A DNA stretch of 64,000 nucleotides from Kitasatospora xanthocidica (GTDB taxonomy: Bacteria; Actinomycetota; Actinomycetes; Streptomycetales; Streptomycetaceae), in assembly GCF_014656195.1 (NCBI RefSeq), contig NZ_BNBY01000004.1:361790-425789 (forward strand), in the 5' to 3' direction. The notes beneath the pieces were generated by a model. It did not search any database. It saw nothing but the letters and a program-made list of their open reading frames with translations, and was not told the origin of the DNA. Below are positions 44,113-53,925 of this stretch, one piece after another; the first letter of the stretch is position 1; every line of letters begins with the position of its first letter. Both the position numbers and the translations under genes were made by a program.

Positions 44113-44534
44113 GGCGGCGTCGCTCTCGGCGGTGCTCGCGGTGCCGTGGGACGGCGGTGCTCGCGGCGGTGCCGTGACGTACGCGTGCCGGGTGTCGTGC
44201 GTACCTCCGGCTACGGCATCCGCCCTGGCCAAGGGCATATGCCGGGCGGGGGCCGGACGGGGCTCCGGCAGGGGGCGCACGGGAGCACACGGCGGGCGCG
44301 TCGCACGCCCCCGGTGACCGTGCGCGCCCGCCGACCCCCGAACCCGGCCACCAGGGCGCACTGTCCGTGACCGCGCCCCTGCCCGGTGCCGCACAACCAC
44401 GACCGGCCTTCGAATCCGGCTCGATGCGCTTGTCTGATGCTCACACTGACTGGGCATCACCCTCCTCGGACCGTGTCCCGGCACCCCGCTGCCTGCGTCG
44501 GCCGGAGCCCCGGGACCAGGGAGGGAGCACGCCC
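44113..44534. other. 422-bp intergenic region with short duplications
   Basis: No gene is supported. The sequence around the upstream stop codon is repeated: CGGCGGTGCTCGCGG starts at 44090 (in the gene), 44127 and 44152. The right part (44380-44520) is less GC-rich and probably contains the promoter of the FAD oxidoreductase. Confidence 0.5.
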
Positions 44535-45866
44535 GTGCCCACGTACGACTTCACCCGCCGTGCCCGCCGGCCGTCCGACCCGGACGTCATCGTGGTCGGC
44601 GCCGGACTCGCGGGCCTGATCGCGGCCCGCGCGCTCACCGGCCACGGCCTCGCCGTTCAGGTCCTGGAGAGCGGCGACCGGATCGGCGGCCGCATGACCA
44701 CCCGCGAGCTGGACGGATTCCGGCTCGACGACGGCGGCCACCTGCTGAACACCGCCTTCCCCGAGCTGCGCCGCGCGCTCGACCTCGACCGCCTCGACCT
44801 GCGCCCGCTCGCGCCCGGCGTGCTCGTGCACAGCGGCGGCCGCCGGTACCGCGCCGGGGACCCGCAGCTCACCGCCGCCCGGCAGGCCGCCACCCGCGCC
44901 CCGCTGGGCAGCCCACTGGACAAGGCCCGGCTGGCCAGCTGGCTCGGCCGGCTCGCCGCCACCCCGGTCGGGCGGCTCCAGGCCCGGCCGGAGACCACCG
45001 CCGCCCGCGCGCTGACCGGCCACGGCCTCGCCCCGCGCACGGTCGACGGCTTCCTGCGCCCGCTGCTCAGCGCCCTGCTCGGCGATCCGGCGCTCGGCAC
45101 CAGCAGCCGGGTCGCCGACCTGGTGCTGCGCTCGTACGCCCGCGGACGGCTCTGTCTGCCCGCCGGCGGGATCGCGGCGGTGCCGGCCCAGCTGGCCGCC
45201 GCCCTGCCCGTCGGCACCGTCCGCACCGGGGTGCAGGTCACCTCGGTCGCGGCGGACGGCGTGGAGACCCGCGAGCACGGGCGGATAGGCGCCCAGGCCG
45301 TCGTCGTCGCCACCGACGCCCGCTCCGCCGCCGAGCTGCTGCCCGGACTGCGGCTGCCGGACTTCCACCCCGTCACGACCTTCTACCACGCGGCCGACCG
45401 GGCCCCGGTGGGCGAGGCCGTCCTGCTGCTCGACGGCGACCGGCCGAACGGGCACCCGCCGCTGGTCTCGCACTCGCTGGTGCTCAGCGAGCTGCACCCG
45501 TCCTACGCCCCGGCCGGCCAGGCACTGGTCGCCACCACCGTGCTCGGGCGGCGCGCCTTCGACCCGGGCGGCCCGGCCGGGCTGGAGCCCGCCGTCCGGG
45601 CCAGGCTCACCGAGCTCTACGGCACCTCGACGACGGACTGGCAGTTCCTCAGCGTGCGGCACGTCCCGGACGCGCTGCCCGCCATGCCGCCGCCGCACAA
45701 CACCCGGCGCCCGGTGCGCCTGCTGGCCGGGCTGTACGTCGCCGGGGACCACCGGGACACCAGCACCGCGCAGGGCGCACTGGTCTCCGGGCGGCGGGCG
45801 GCCCGGGCGGTGCTGCGCGACCTCGGGGTGCCGGCCGGCGCCCGGGAGGCGGAGGCGGCGGCCTGA
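44535..45866 (+). CDS. FAD-dependent amine-oxidase/phytoene-desaturase-like oxidoreductase
   Basis: A 443-aa flavoprotein. The dinucleotide fold DVIVVGAGLAGLIAARALTG (19-38) is followed by VLESGDRIGGRMTTRELDGF, then RLDDGGHLL. The C-terminal FAD motif is LLAGLYVAGDHRDTSTAQGAL. This is the NAD(P)/FAD-dependent flavin amine oxidase type; the substrate is not evident. There are no carotenoid genes nearby. GTG 44535 has GGGAGGGAG 7 nt upstream, so the open frame to 44367 is not needed. Confidence 0.85.
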   Translation: MPTYDFTRRARRPSDPDVIVVGAGLAGLIAARALTGHGLAVQVLESGDRIGGRMTTRELDGFRLDDGGHLLNTAFPELRRALDLDRLDLRPLAPGVLVHSGGRRYRAGDPQLTAARQAATRAPLGSPLDKARLASWLGRLAATPVGRLQARPETTAARALTGHGLAPRTVDGFLRPLLSALLGDPALGTSSRVADLVLRSYARGRLCLPAGGIAAVPAQLAAALPVGTVRTGVQVTSVAADGVETREHGRIGAQAVVVATDARSAAELLPGLRLPDFHPVTTFYHAADRAPVGEAVLLLDGDRPNGHPPLVSHSLVLSELHPSYAPAGQALVATTVLGRRAFDPGGPAGLEPAVRARLTELYGTSTTDWQFLSVRHVPDALPAMPPPHNTRRPVRLLAGLYVAGDHRDTSTAQGALVSGRRAARAVLRDLGVPAGAREAEAAA

Positions 45867-46002
45867 GCACCGCGCCGTCGGCGGCGGCGCACCGGGCGGT
45901 GCGGTTCGGCGCGGTTCGGCGCGGTTTGGCGCTCCTCCGCGGTGTCCGGACACGCCAGCGGTCTGCCGGGGTGACAGACCGACGGCGTGCCAGGATGCCG
46001 CT

Positions 46003-46137
46003 GTGACCGACCTGACCGATCTGCCGGGTATGACCGATCCGAGTGGTACGACCGATCCGCGCGGTACGACCGATCCGCGCGGTACGACCGATCCGCGCGG
46101 TGCGGCCGATCCGACCGTCCGGCCGGCGGAGCGGTGA
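46003..46137 (+). CDS. Possible 44-aa repeat leader peptide coupled to the antiporter
   Basis: GTG 46003, with AGGA about 8 nt upstream, opens a frame that reads VTDLTDLPGMTDPSG, then three GTTDPR-type hexapeptides, then AADPTVRPAER. It stops at TGA 46135-46137, overlapping the antiporter GTG by 4 nt (GTGA). The hexapeptides are encoded by an 18-bp tandem repeat. The alternative is that the antiporter starts at GTG 45987 in another frame with a YDRSAR-repeat N terminus. Confidence 0.4.
   Translation: MTDLTDLPGMTDPSGTTDPRGTTDPRGTTDPRGAADPTVRPAER
46029..46100 (+). repeat. 18-bp tandem repeat upstream of the antiporter
   Basis: Four units of GGTACGACCGATCCGCGC type: the first reads GGTATGACCGATCCGAGT and the next three are GGTACGACCGATCCGCGC. 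The repeat is open in all three forward frames. Confidence 0.85.
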
Positions 46138-47363
46138 GCACCGTCGCCGCGCAACCGCTGAACCTGCTCCTGATCCCCGCCGCGGCCGTGGCCGCGCCGC
46201 TGGTCGCCGACCGGTTGCTGCGGTGGATCGCCGTACCGACCGTCGTGGTCGAGATCGTGCTCGGAGTGCTGATCGGCCCGGACGTCCTGGGCTGGGCGAA
46301 CGTCGACGAACTGGTCGACGCGCTCTCCCAGTTCGGCCTGGCCATGCTGATGTTCCTGGCCGGGTACGAGATCGACTTCGGCAAGCTGCGCGGCGGCCCG
46401 CTGAAACGGGCGGGCGCCGCGTGGCTGTTCTCGCTGGTCGTCGCCCTCGGTGTGGGCGCGCTGGTCAACCCCGATCCGCTGGACGGCGCCTTCGCCGGGC
46501 TGGTGCTCACCACCACCGCCCTCGGCACGATCCTGCCGATCCTGCGCGACTCCGGGGAACTGCCGACCCCGTTCGGCTCGCTGGTGATGGCCACCGGGGC
46601 GGTCGGCGAGTTCGCGCCGATCATCGCGATCGCCGTGCTGCTCAGCGGCAACTCCCCCGCCCGGACGGCGGTCATCCTCGGCGCCTTCGCGGTGATCACC
46701 GCCGTCGCCGTGCTCGGCGCCCGCCGCCCCCGCCCGGCCTGGAGCACCCGGCTCATCGAGCGGACCCTGCGCACCTCCGGGCAGTTCGCGATCCGCGCGG
46801 TGATCCTGGTGCTGGCCGCCATGGTCGCCGCCGCCCTCTGGCTCGACCTCGACATGCTGCTCGGCGCCTTCACCTCCGGGATCGTCTCCCGGCTGCTGCT
46901 CTCCGACATCCGGCGGGCCGAGGAGGAGGTGATCGAGGCCAAGCTGGAGGCCATCGGCTTCGGCTTCCTGGTGCCGGTCTTCTTCGTGGTCAGCGGGATG
47001 AACTTCGACCTGGACGCGCTGCTGGACGACCCGGGCACGCTGCTGCTCGTCCCGGTGTTCCTGCTGCTGTTCCTGGTGGTGCGCGGACTGCCGGCCGGAC
47101 TGCTCGCCCCGGCCGGGCTCGGCCGGCGCGACCGCGCGGCGCTCACCCTGTACGGGGCGACGGCGCTGCCGCTGGTCGTGGTGATCACCACGATCGAGGT
47201 GGACGCCGGGCACCTGCCCTCCTCGACGGCGGCGGCGCTGGTCGGCGCCGGGATGCTGTCGGTGCTGGTGTTCCCGCTGGCCGCGCAACGGGTGCGCGGC
47301 GGTGCGCGGCCGGAGGCGGGGGACGGGCAGGAGCGGCCGAGGGTCCGGGCCGAGAGCTGGTAG
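46134..47363 (+). CDS. Cation:proton antiporter (CPA2-type)
   Basis: A 409-aa membrane protein of about 12 helices with the Na+/H+ exchanger fold. Visible are NLLLIPAAAVAAPLVADRLL, VVVEIVLGVLIGPDVLGWA, FLAGYEIDFGKLRGG and VPVFFVVSGMNFDLDALL, typical of KefB/KefC-like transporters. There is no C-terminal TrkA domain. The transported cation is unknown. The GTG start at 46134 has no properly spaced ribosome-binding site (GGAG is only 2 nt away), which fits translation coupled to the upstream 44-codon frame. Confidence 0.88.
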   Translation: MSTVAAQPLNLLLIPAAAVAAPLVADRLLRWIAVPTVVVEIVLGVLIGPDVLGWANVDELVDALSQFGLAMLMFLAGYEIDFGKLRGGPLKRAGAAWLFSLVVALGVGALVNPDPLDGAFAGLVLTTTALGTILPILRDSGELPTPFGSLVMATGAVGEFAPIIAIAVLLSGNSPARTAVILGAFAVITAVAVLGARRPRPAWSTRLIERTLRTSGQFAIRAVILVLAAMVAAALWLDLDMLLGAFTSGIVSRLLLSDIRRAEEEVIEAKLEAIGFGFLVPVFFVVSGMNFDLDALLDDPGTLLLVPVFLLLFLVVRGLPAGLLAPAGLGRRDRAALTLYGATALPLVVVITTIEVDAGHLPSSTAAALVGAGMLSVLVFPLAAQRVRGGARPEAGDGQERPRVRAESW

Positions 47364-47430
47364 GGCCCCGGCGGGACGCGCGGCCGCCGGGGAGCCGGCC
47401 GGACCCGGGCTCCCCCGTGCGCCGGGCCGG

Positions 47431-49320
47431 TCAGATCACCCCCGCCTGCCGGGCCGTCTCCTCGAAGGCGCGGGCCACCGGGCTGCCGCGGTAGGGGGTG
47501 AGGCGGCGGTGGAAGTCCCGGACGTACTCCAGCGAGCGCGCCGAGCGCATCTCGCCCGCCGCCCGCAGGGCGTCGGTGGCCATGGTGCAGGCCTCGTCGA
47601 GGTCCCCCATGCCGAGCCGGGCGGTGGCCAGCACCAGCCGGCAGAAGATCCGGCTGCGGGCGTAGGCGGGCGAGCGCAGCCGCAGCGACTTCTCGGCGTG
47701 CTGGGCGGCGGTGCGCCACTGCTGCAGGTCGCGGTAGCAGTGGGCGAACTCGTCGGAGAGCTGCGCCTCGTCGAAGTACCGCGCCCAGGCGGGCAGTTCG
47801 TCGCCCGTCCGGGAGGCCGCCAGGGCCCGCTCGGCGCGCACCAGGGCGGTGGTGCAGGAGCGGACGTCGCCCAGCAGGCCGTGCCCGCGGGCCTCGGCGG
47901 CGTGCATCAGCGACTGGACCACCGGCGGGACCGCGGTGCCCACGCCCTGCTGGGCGACCCGGGCGAGCTGGACCGCCTCCCGGCCGTGGCCGAGGTGGAC
48001 GGCCTGCTGGCTCATCGTCACCAGGACGTAGCCGCCGAGCGCGCGGTCCCCGGCGGCCTGGGAGAGCCGCAGCGCCTGGACGAAGTAGCGCTGGGCGAGG
48101 CCGTGCGCGGCGATGTCGAAGGACGTCCAGCCGGCCAGCCTGGTCAGGTCGGCGACGGCGCCGAACAGGGCCCGGCCGATCTGCTCGCCGTAGCGGCCGC
48201 GCAGCATCGGCTCGGCCTCGCTCTCCAGGTAGCGGACCAGCGCCTGGCGGGCGTGGCCGCCGCCGTAGGCGTGGTCGAGCGCCCGGAAGAGGTCGCCGAC
48301 GGCGCGGATGGCGGCGATGTCGCCGCGGCCGACCCGCAGCGCGGGACGGGACTCGCGGGCCGGGTCGGAGTACGGCGGCTCGACCGCGACCGGCGGGCGG
48401 CGGCTCTGGGTGGGCACCCGGCCGATGGTGGGAGCGGTGCCGGTCGTCCCGGCCGTGCTCCGCGCGGTGGGCGCGCCGGGGCCGCCGTGCAGGCCGGGGG
48501 CGCCGCCGACCGGTCCACGCGCCGGGCTCGTGGCGGACGCGCCGGGCGTGCCCTGCCCGGGCGCGCCGGTGGCGGCGGCCGTACCGGGCGGCGGCGGGCC
48601 GGTGGCGGTGTCCGGACGGGCCAGGGTGGAGCCGTCCCGGGCGACCCGCTCGTCGGTGCGGCCGATCAGCCAGTCCCGGCTGGGGACGACCAGGCCGGCC
48701 GGGGTGAAGGCGATCCGGCGCAGCTCGGACTGCGGGCCGTTGTCCTTGCGCCACATGCTCGCCACGATGTCCACCGCTTCCTGCGGGGTCTCGGCGAACT
48801 CCAGGCCGGCGTAGACCGGGGCGCAGGCGTCCAGGCCGAGGTCCTGGGCGGTGAGGCGGCGGCCGAGGCGCCGGGTGAAGACCTCGGCGATCAGGGCCGG
48901 GGTGGCGCCGCGGGGCTGCTGGCCGCGCAGCCAGCGGGTGACCGAGGTCTTGTCGTAGCGCAGGTCGAGGCCGTGCTCCAGGCCGAGCTGGTCGACCCGG
49001 CGGGCCAGCCCCGCGTGCGAGAAGCCGGCCTCCTCGATCAGTGCGGCGAGCTGGCCGTTCTGCGGGGCCGGGCCGGAGTGGCCGCCGCTGCGCCCGGGTG
49101 CGGGGGCGCCGGGGGTCTCGTGCCGGTCGGGTGTGGCCTGCGCGGGCAGCCGCAGTGCGTCGGCGGTCGGATCGTCGGCGGTCAGCGTGTCGCCGGTCAG
49201 GGCGTCGGGAGCCAGGGCGTCGGGGGCGTCCGGAAGGGTCCGGCCGACCGGACCTCGGTGCTGGCCGAGCGGGTCGAGCGGTCCGTACGCCGGGCTGTCG
49301 GTTGCAGGCCGTTGGGGCAT
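47431..49320 (-). CDS. Large NsdA/NsdB-like regulatory protein with TPR-like repeats
   Basis: A 629-aa protein. An N-terminal low-complexity part (about 1-85) precedes a helix-turn-helix-like segment (GQLAALIEEAGFSHAGLARR, KTSVTRWLRGQQPRGATP). A Pro/Gly/Ala/Thr-rich insertion (about 240-330) follows. The long alpha-helical C-terminal half (about 340-620) reads like tetratricopeptide repeats (YVLVTMSQQAVHLGHGREA, HAEKSLRLRSPAYARSRIF). This matches the Streptomyces NsdA/NsdB-type proteins, known as negative regulators of sporulation and antibiotic production. Which paralogue this is cannot be decided here. ATG 49320 has GAGAGG about 10 nt upstream. Confidence 0.75.
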   Translation of the reverse strand: MPQRPATDSPAYGPLDPLGQHRGPVGRTLPDAPDALAPDALTGDTLTADDPTADALRLPAQATPDRHETPGAPAPGRSGGHSGPAPQNGQLAALIEEAGFSHAGLARRVDQLGLEHGLDLRYDKTSVTRWLRGQQPRGATPALIAEVFTRRLGRRLTAQDLGLDACAPVYAGLEFAETPQEAVDIVASMWRKDNGPQSELRRIAFTPAGLVVPSRDWLIGRTDERVARDGSTLARPDTATGPPPPGTAAATGAPGQGTPGASATSPARGPVGGAPGLHGGPGAPTARSTAGTTGTAPTIGRVPTQSRRPPVAVEPPYSDPARESRPALRVGRGDIAAIRAVGDLFRALDHAYGGGHARQALVRYLESEAEPMLRGRYGEQIGRALFGAVADLTRLAGWTSFDIAAHGLAQRYFVQALRLSQAAGDRALGGYVLVTMSQQAVHLGHGREAVQLARVAQQGVGTAVPPVVQSLMHAAEARGHGLLGDVRSCTTALVRAERALAASRTGDELPAWARYFDEAQLSDEFAHCYRDLQQWRTAAQHAEKSLRLRSPAYARSRIFCRLVLATARLGMGDLDEACTMATDALRAAGEMRSARSLEYVRDFHRRLTPYRGSPVARAFEETARQAGVI

Positions 49321-49629
49321 GTCTGTCAACACCTCTCGGACGTCGCACCGGGCTCTACCAGCACTTCGGCGGCCTGGGGCGGCGCCCCCTGTCGGGAATC
49401 GGCGTGAATGTAGCGAGCATTCGGGCGCTATGGGTGGATCTGACCGAGCAATCCTCCGAACGGGTGAAGCAACCGCGCCCATTGTGGGGAAGCGCGGTCA
49501 CCATGGGTTTGGCCTTCCGCGGTCGAACCGTCGATCGAGGGTCGTAGTGGTTGCCGCCACAGCCCGGCGGGATGCTGTGGTGGCCCACCACATGGGAGCC
49601 GGACCGCCGGATTCCTACCGTTCTCGGCC
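49321..49629. other. 309-bp divergent intergenic region (NsdA-like / hydroxybutyrate dehydrogenase)
   Basis: No gene is supported. It holds the leftward promoter of the NsdA-like gene and the rightward promoter of the dehydrogenase. A local drop in GC (about 49400-49470) marks the likely promoter zone; no operator is clear. Confidence 0.4.
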
Positions 49630-50391
49630 ATGGACACCACTACAGCCCGCCCGCTCGACGGCCGCACGGCTCTGGTCACCGGAGCCGCCTCGGGCATCGG
49701 CCGGGCCTGTGCCGAGGCCCTCGCCGGGGCCGGCGCCCGGGTCTACGTCGTCGACCTCGCGGCCGGTCCGGCCGAGGAGCTCGCCGAGCGGATCGGCGGG
49801 CGCGCGCTGGTCACCGACCTCGCCGACCCCGAGGCCGTGGACGCCCTGCCGGACGACGCCGACATCGTGGTCAACAACGCCGGGCTCCAGCACGTCGCGC
49901 CGGTCCACGAGTTCCCGCCGGACCGCTTCACGCTCATCCAGCGCGTCATGGTCGAGGCCCCGTTCCGCATCCTGCGCCGGACCCTGCCGCACATGTACGA
50001 GCGGGAGTGGGGACGGATCGTCAACGTCTCCTCCGTCCACGGCCTGCGGGCCAGCGCCTTCAAGTCCGCGTACGTCACCGCGAAGCACGCCCTGGAGGGC
50101 CTGAGCAAGACGGTCGCCCTGGAGGGCGCGCCGTACGGCGTCACCAGCAACTGCATCAACCCCGGCTACGTCCGCACCCCCCTGGTGGAGAAGCAGATCG
50201 CCGCCCAGGCGCTCGCCCACGGCATCCGCGAGGACGAGGTGGTCGAGCGGATCATGCTCGACCGCACCGCCGTGAAGCGCCTCATCGAACCCGACGAGAT
50301 CGCCCAGCTCGCCCTCTGGCTCTGCTCCCCCACCGCCTCGTACATCACCGGCGCCAGCCTCCCGGTCGACGGCGGCTGGACGGCGCACTGA
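49630..50391 (+). CDS. 3-hydroxybutyrate dehydrogenase (SDR)
   Basis: A 253-aa classical short-chain dehydrogenase. It has the cofactor motif ALVTGAASGIGRACAEALA, Asp in VYVVDLA (NAD preference), NNAGLQHVAPV, the catalytic Ser region IVNVSSVHGL and YVTAKHALEG with catalytic Tyr and Lys, then the PGYVRTPLVEKQI and SYITGASLPVDGGWTAH ends. The NNAGLQHV and PGYVRTPLV patterns are those of D-3-hydroxybutyrate dehydrogenases, which oxidise 3-hydroxybutyrate to acetoacetate. An MHS transporter and a PucR regulator follow on the same strand, suggesting one uptake-and-use unit. Confidence 0.9.
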   Translation: MDTTTARPLDGRTALVTGAASGIGRACAEALAGAGARVYVVDLAAGPAEELAERIGGRALVTDLADPEAVDALPDDADIVVNNAGLQHVAPVHEFPPDRFTLIQRVMVEAPFRILRRTLPHMYEREWGRIVNVSSVHGLRASAFKSAYVTAKHALEGLSKTVALEGAPYGVTSNCINPGYVRTPLVEKQIAAQALAHGIREDEVVERIMLDRTAVKRLIEPDEIAQLALWLCSPTASYITGASLPVDGGWTAH

Positions 50392-50492
50392 CCCGCTCCT
50401 CCCGCGCGGGCCTCCGCCGCGCGGATCCCCGCCTCGTGGACCCCCGCCTCGTGGCGGCATCGACTCCCCCTCGGCCCTGGAAGTGGTGGCAC

Positions 50493-51881
50493 ATGGACTC
50501 CCCCGACTCCCCCGCAAGCGGTACGGCGACGCGCAGTTCACTCCCGAGAGTGGTGGCTGCCAGCCTGATCGGCACGACCATCGAGTGGTACGACTACTTC
50601 TTGTACGGAACGTCCGCGGCGCTGGTGTTCGGGAAGCTGTTCTTCCCGCACAGCGACCCGCTGACCGGGACACTGCTGTCCTTCCTCACCTACGCGATCG
50701 GGTTCGCGGCGCGGCCGCTCGGGGCCCTGGTGTTCGGGCACTTCGGGGACCGGGTGGGGCGGAAGAAGCTGCTGGTGGTCAGCCTGCTGCTGATGGGCGG
50801 GTCGACCACGGCGATCGGCCTGCTGCCGACCTACGACTCGATCGGGGTCGCGGCGCCGGTGCTGCTGACGGCGCTGCGGCTGGTGCAGGGCTTCGCGCTC
50901 GGCGGCGAGTGGGGCGGGGCCGTCCTGCTGGTGTCGGAGCACGGGGACCAGCGGCGCCGGGGCTTCTGGGCGTCCTGGCCGCAGGGCGGGGCGCCGGCCG
51001 GGAACCTGCTGGCGGCGGGGGCGCTGTCGCTGCTGACCACAGTGCAGTCGGACGCGGAGTTCCTGTCCTGGGGCTGGCGGGTGCCGTTCCTGCTGTCGGC
51101 GCTGCTGGTCGCGGTCGGGATGTGGATCCGGCTCGCGGTGGACGAGTCGCCGCTGTTCAAGGCCGCGCTGGCGGCGCAGCAGGCCCGGGAGACCGTCGAA
51201 CAGCCGCCGCTGGTCAGCGTGTTGAAGCACCACTGGCGGGAGGTGCTGGTCGCCATGGGCGCCCGGATGGCGGAGAACATCTCGTACTACGTCATGACGA
51301 CGTTCGTGCTGACCTACGCCGTCACCCACGCGCACTTCGGCAAGCAGAGCGCGCTCAACGCCGTACTGATCGGCTCCGCCGTGCAGTTCGCGCTGATCCC
51401 GCTGTTCGGCGCGCTGTCCGACCGGGTCGGGCGCAGGCCGGTGTACCTGGTGGGCGCGGTCGGGGTCGGGGTCTGGGCGTTCGTGTTCTTCGGGATGGTG
51501 GACACCCGGTCGTTCGGCTCGCTGGTCCTCGCCGTGACCGTCGGACTGGTCTTCCACAGCGCGATGTACGCGCCCCAGGCGGCCTTCTTCTCCGAGCTGT
51601 TCGCCACCCGGATGCGCTACTCGGGCGCCTCGATCGGGGCCCAGTTCTCCTCGGTCGCGGCCGGCGCCCCGGCGCCGCTGATCGCCACCGCGCTGCTCAA
51701 GGACTACGGCAGCGCGACGCCGATCTCGGTGTACGTCGCCGGCGCCGCCGTGATCACCGTCTTCGCGGTGCTCTGCGGGCGGGAGACCAGGGGCCAGGAC
51801 CTCGCGGACGTCGCCGACGTCGCCGACACCGAGGCGCCGGAGGCGGATACCACCCCGGTCGCGAAGCCCGCCACCGCCTGA
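50493..51881 (+). CDS. MHS-family MFS transporter
   Basis: A 462-aa 12-helix transporter of the metabolite:H+ symporter family. The diagnostic N terminus is GTTIEWYDYFLYGTSAA; then comes the loop motif GHFGDRVGRKK, RLVQGFALGGEWGGAVLL and a second-half LSDRVGRRPVYLVG. MHS proteins carry organic acids and betaines. The neighbouring dehydrogenase makes 3-hydroxybutyrate or a related short-chain acid the likely substrate (inference). ATG 50493 has GGAAG 9 nt upstream. Confidence 0.92.
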   Translation: MDSPDSPASGTATRSSLPRVVAASLIGTTIEWYDYFLYGTSAALVFGKLFFPHSDPLTGTLLSFLTYAIGFAARPLGALVFGHFGDRVGRKKLLVVSLLLMGGSTTAIGLLPTYDSIGVAAPVLLTALRLVQGFALGGEWGGAVLLVSEHGDQRRRGFWASWPQGGAPAGNLLAAGALSLLTTVQSDAEFLSWGWRVPFLLSALLVAVGMWIRLAVDESPLFKAALAAQQARETVEQPPLVSVLKHHWREVLVAMGARMAENISYYVMTTFVLTYAVTHAHFGKQSALNAVLIGSAVQFALIPLFGALSDRVGRRPVYLVGAVGVGVWAFVFFGMVDTRSFGSLVLAVTVGLVFHSAMYAPQAAFFSELFATRMRYSGASIGAQFSSVAAGAPAPLIATALLKDYGSATPISVYVAGAAVITVFAVLCGRETRGQDLADVADVADTEAPEADTTPVAKPATA

Positions 51882-51936
51882 CGACCCAGCCGTTACTATC
51901 GCGCTTCCGCCCCACTGCCGATTGGCGGCACGCACC

Positions 51937-53856
51937 ATGAACCACCCTCACGAAAGCGCCGCTCCCGCGCTGCGGCGGCTGCTCGACCTGCTCGTCTCGG
52001 GCGCCGCCACCGAGGACTTCGCCGACGTACTGGCCGACGCCCGCCGCCACGGGGCGTCGGCCACCGTCCTCACCGAGATCGACGACGCCACCTGGCAGGC
52101 CCTGCGGGTCCACCGCACCCTGCGTCAACACCGCCGCCGTGAGGCCGAGTTGACCGCCCTGTTCGACACCGCCGGGGACCTCGCCGCCTCCCGCGAACTG
52201 GACACCGTGCTCCAGGCGATCGTCCGCCGGGCCCGGATGCTGCTCGGCACCGACACCGCCTACCTGACCCTGCCGGACGAAGCCGCCGGCGACACCTACA
52301 TGCGGGTCACCGACGGCTCGGTCTCCGTCCTGTTCCAGACCCTGCGGCTCAGCCTCGGCGACGGACTGGGCGGCCTGGTCGCCCAGACCGCCCGCCCGTA
52401 CGCGACCCCCGACTACCGCACCGACGAACGCTTCCACCACACCGGCACGATCGACGCGGGCGTGCTCGACGAGGGCCTGGTGGCGATCATCGGGGTGCCG
52501 CTGCTGCTCGGCGGACAGGTCATCGGGGTGCTGTTCGCCGCCGACCGCTCACCCCGCGCCTTCTCCCCCGACGAGGTCGCGCTGCTCTGCACGCTGGCCG
52601 CGCACGCCGCGATCGCCCTCGACACCGCCAAGTCGCTCGCCGACACCCGGGCCGCGCTCGCCGAACTCAACGCCGCCAACGAGCTGGTGCGGGCCCACTC
52701 CGCCGCCGTCCAGCGCGCCGAGCAGGCACACGACCGGCTCACCGACCTGGTGCTGCGCGGCGCCGAGGTGCCGGACGTCGCCGCGGCCGTCGCGGCGCTG
52801 CTGGACGGGGACATAGCGGTCCTCGACGCCGAGGGCGAGCCGCTGGCCGGACGGTCCGCCCCCGCCGCCGAGCTGGCCGGGGCCGTCACCGCCTCCCGCA
52901 CCGAGGGCCGGTCGGTGCGCCACGGCGAGCTGTGGGTCTGCACGGTGCTGGCCGGGCACGACACCCTGGGCACCCTGGTGCTGCGCGGACGGCCCGACCT
53001 CGACGACGCCGACCGGCGGCTGTTCGAGCGGGCCGGCGTGGTGACCGCGCTGCTCCTGCTGCTGCGCCGCTCGGTCGCCGAGACCGAGAACCGGGTCCGC
53101 GGCGAGCTGCTCACCGACCTGCTCAGCGCGCCCGACCGCGACCCGGCCGGGCTCACGGCACGCGGCCGCCGGCTCGGCGTCGACCTCGCCCGGCCGCACC
53201 TGGTCCTGGTCGCGGAGCCCGCCGAGCCGGACGGGCCGGCCGGACCCGACCGGGGACGGCTGGCCGGCGCCGCCCGCCGGTACCTGTTCGGCTCCCGGGG
53301 CGTCAGCGCCGAACACGGCGAGGCGGTGGTGCTGCTGGTGCCCGCCGAGGCGGCCGCGGCCGAGGACCCCGAGGAGACCGCCCGGCAGGCCGCCGAGCGG
53401 CTGGCCCGGCTGGCCGGGTTCCCGGTCACCGTCGGCGCCGGCCGCCCGTCCGCCGGCCCGGCCGCGCTGGCCACCTCGTACGCCGAGGGCCTGCGCTGCG
53501 TCCGGGCCCTGCGGGTGCTCGGCCGCGCCGGGGAGGGCGCCTCGGCCCGCTCGCTCGGCTTCCTCGGGGTGCTGCTCGGCGACGGCCACGACGTGGACGG
53601 CTTCGTCGGCGCCGCCCTCGGCCCGCTGCTCGCCTACGACGCCCGGCGCGGCACCGAACTGGTCCGCACCCTGCGCGCCTACTTCGACTGCGGCGGCAGC
53701 CTCACCCGGGCCAAGGACGAACTGCACGTCCACGTGAACACGGTGGTGCAGCGGCTGGACCGGGTCGAGGCGCTGCTCGGACGGGACTGGAACCACCCCG
53801 AGCGGTCGCTGGAGCTCCAGCTCGCGCTGCGCCTCCAGCTGCTCGCGGGCGGCTGA
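51937..53856 (+). CDS. GAF-PucR (CdaR-like) transcriptional regulator
   Basis: A 639-aa regulator. A GAF sensor domain covers about 65-215 ([55 protein letters not shown]). A middle CdaR-like region follows, and a C-terminal PucR helix-turn-helix lies at about 575-635 ([40 protein letters not shown]). PucR-type proteins respond to small metabolites. Its place 55 bp after the transporter gene makes it the probable controller of the hydroxybutyrate cluster. ATG 51937 is preferred over the GTG-type start at 51922. Confidence 0.88.
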   Translation: MNHPHESAAPALRRLLDLLVSGAATEDFADVLADARRHGASATVLTEIDDATWQALRVHRTLRQHRRREAELTALFDTAGDLAASRELDTVLQAIVRRARMLLGTDTAYLTLPDEAAGDTYMRVTDGSVSVLFQTLRLSLGDGLGGLVAQTARPYATPDYRTDERFHHTGTIDAGVLDEGLVAIIGVPLLLGGQVIGVLFAADRSPRAFSPDEVALLCTLAAHAAIALDTAKSLADTRAALAELNAANELVRAHSAAVQRAEQAHDRLTDLVLRGAEVPDVAAAVAALLDGDIAVLDAEGEPLAGRSAPAAELAGAVTASRTEGRSVRHGELWVCTVLAGHDTLGTLVLRGRPDLDDADRRLFERAGVVTALLLLLRRSVAETENRVRGELLTDLLSAPDRDPAGLTARGRRLGVDLARPHLVLVAEPAEPDGPAGPDRGRLAGAARRYLFGSRGVSAEHGEAVVLLVPAEAAAAEDPEETARQAAERLARLAGFPVTVGAGRPSAGPAALATSYAEGLRCVRALRVLGRAGEGASARSLGFLGVLLGDGHDVDGFVGAALGPLLAYDARRGTELVRTLRAYFDCGGSLTRAKDELHVHVNTVVQRLDRVEALLGRDWNHPERSLELQLALRLQLLAGG

Positions 53857-53925
53857 GGGACTCCACCGGGCCGGGGCGTACAGTGGCGAGGTTGGTCTCG
53901 AACACCTGGCAAGGAGCGGCAAGCG

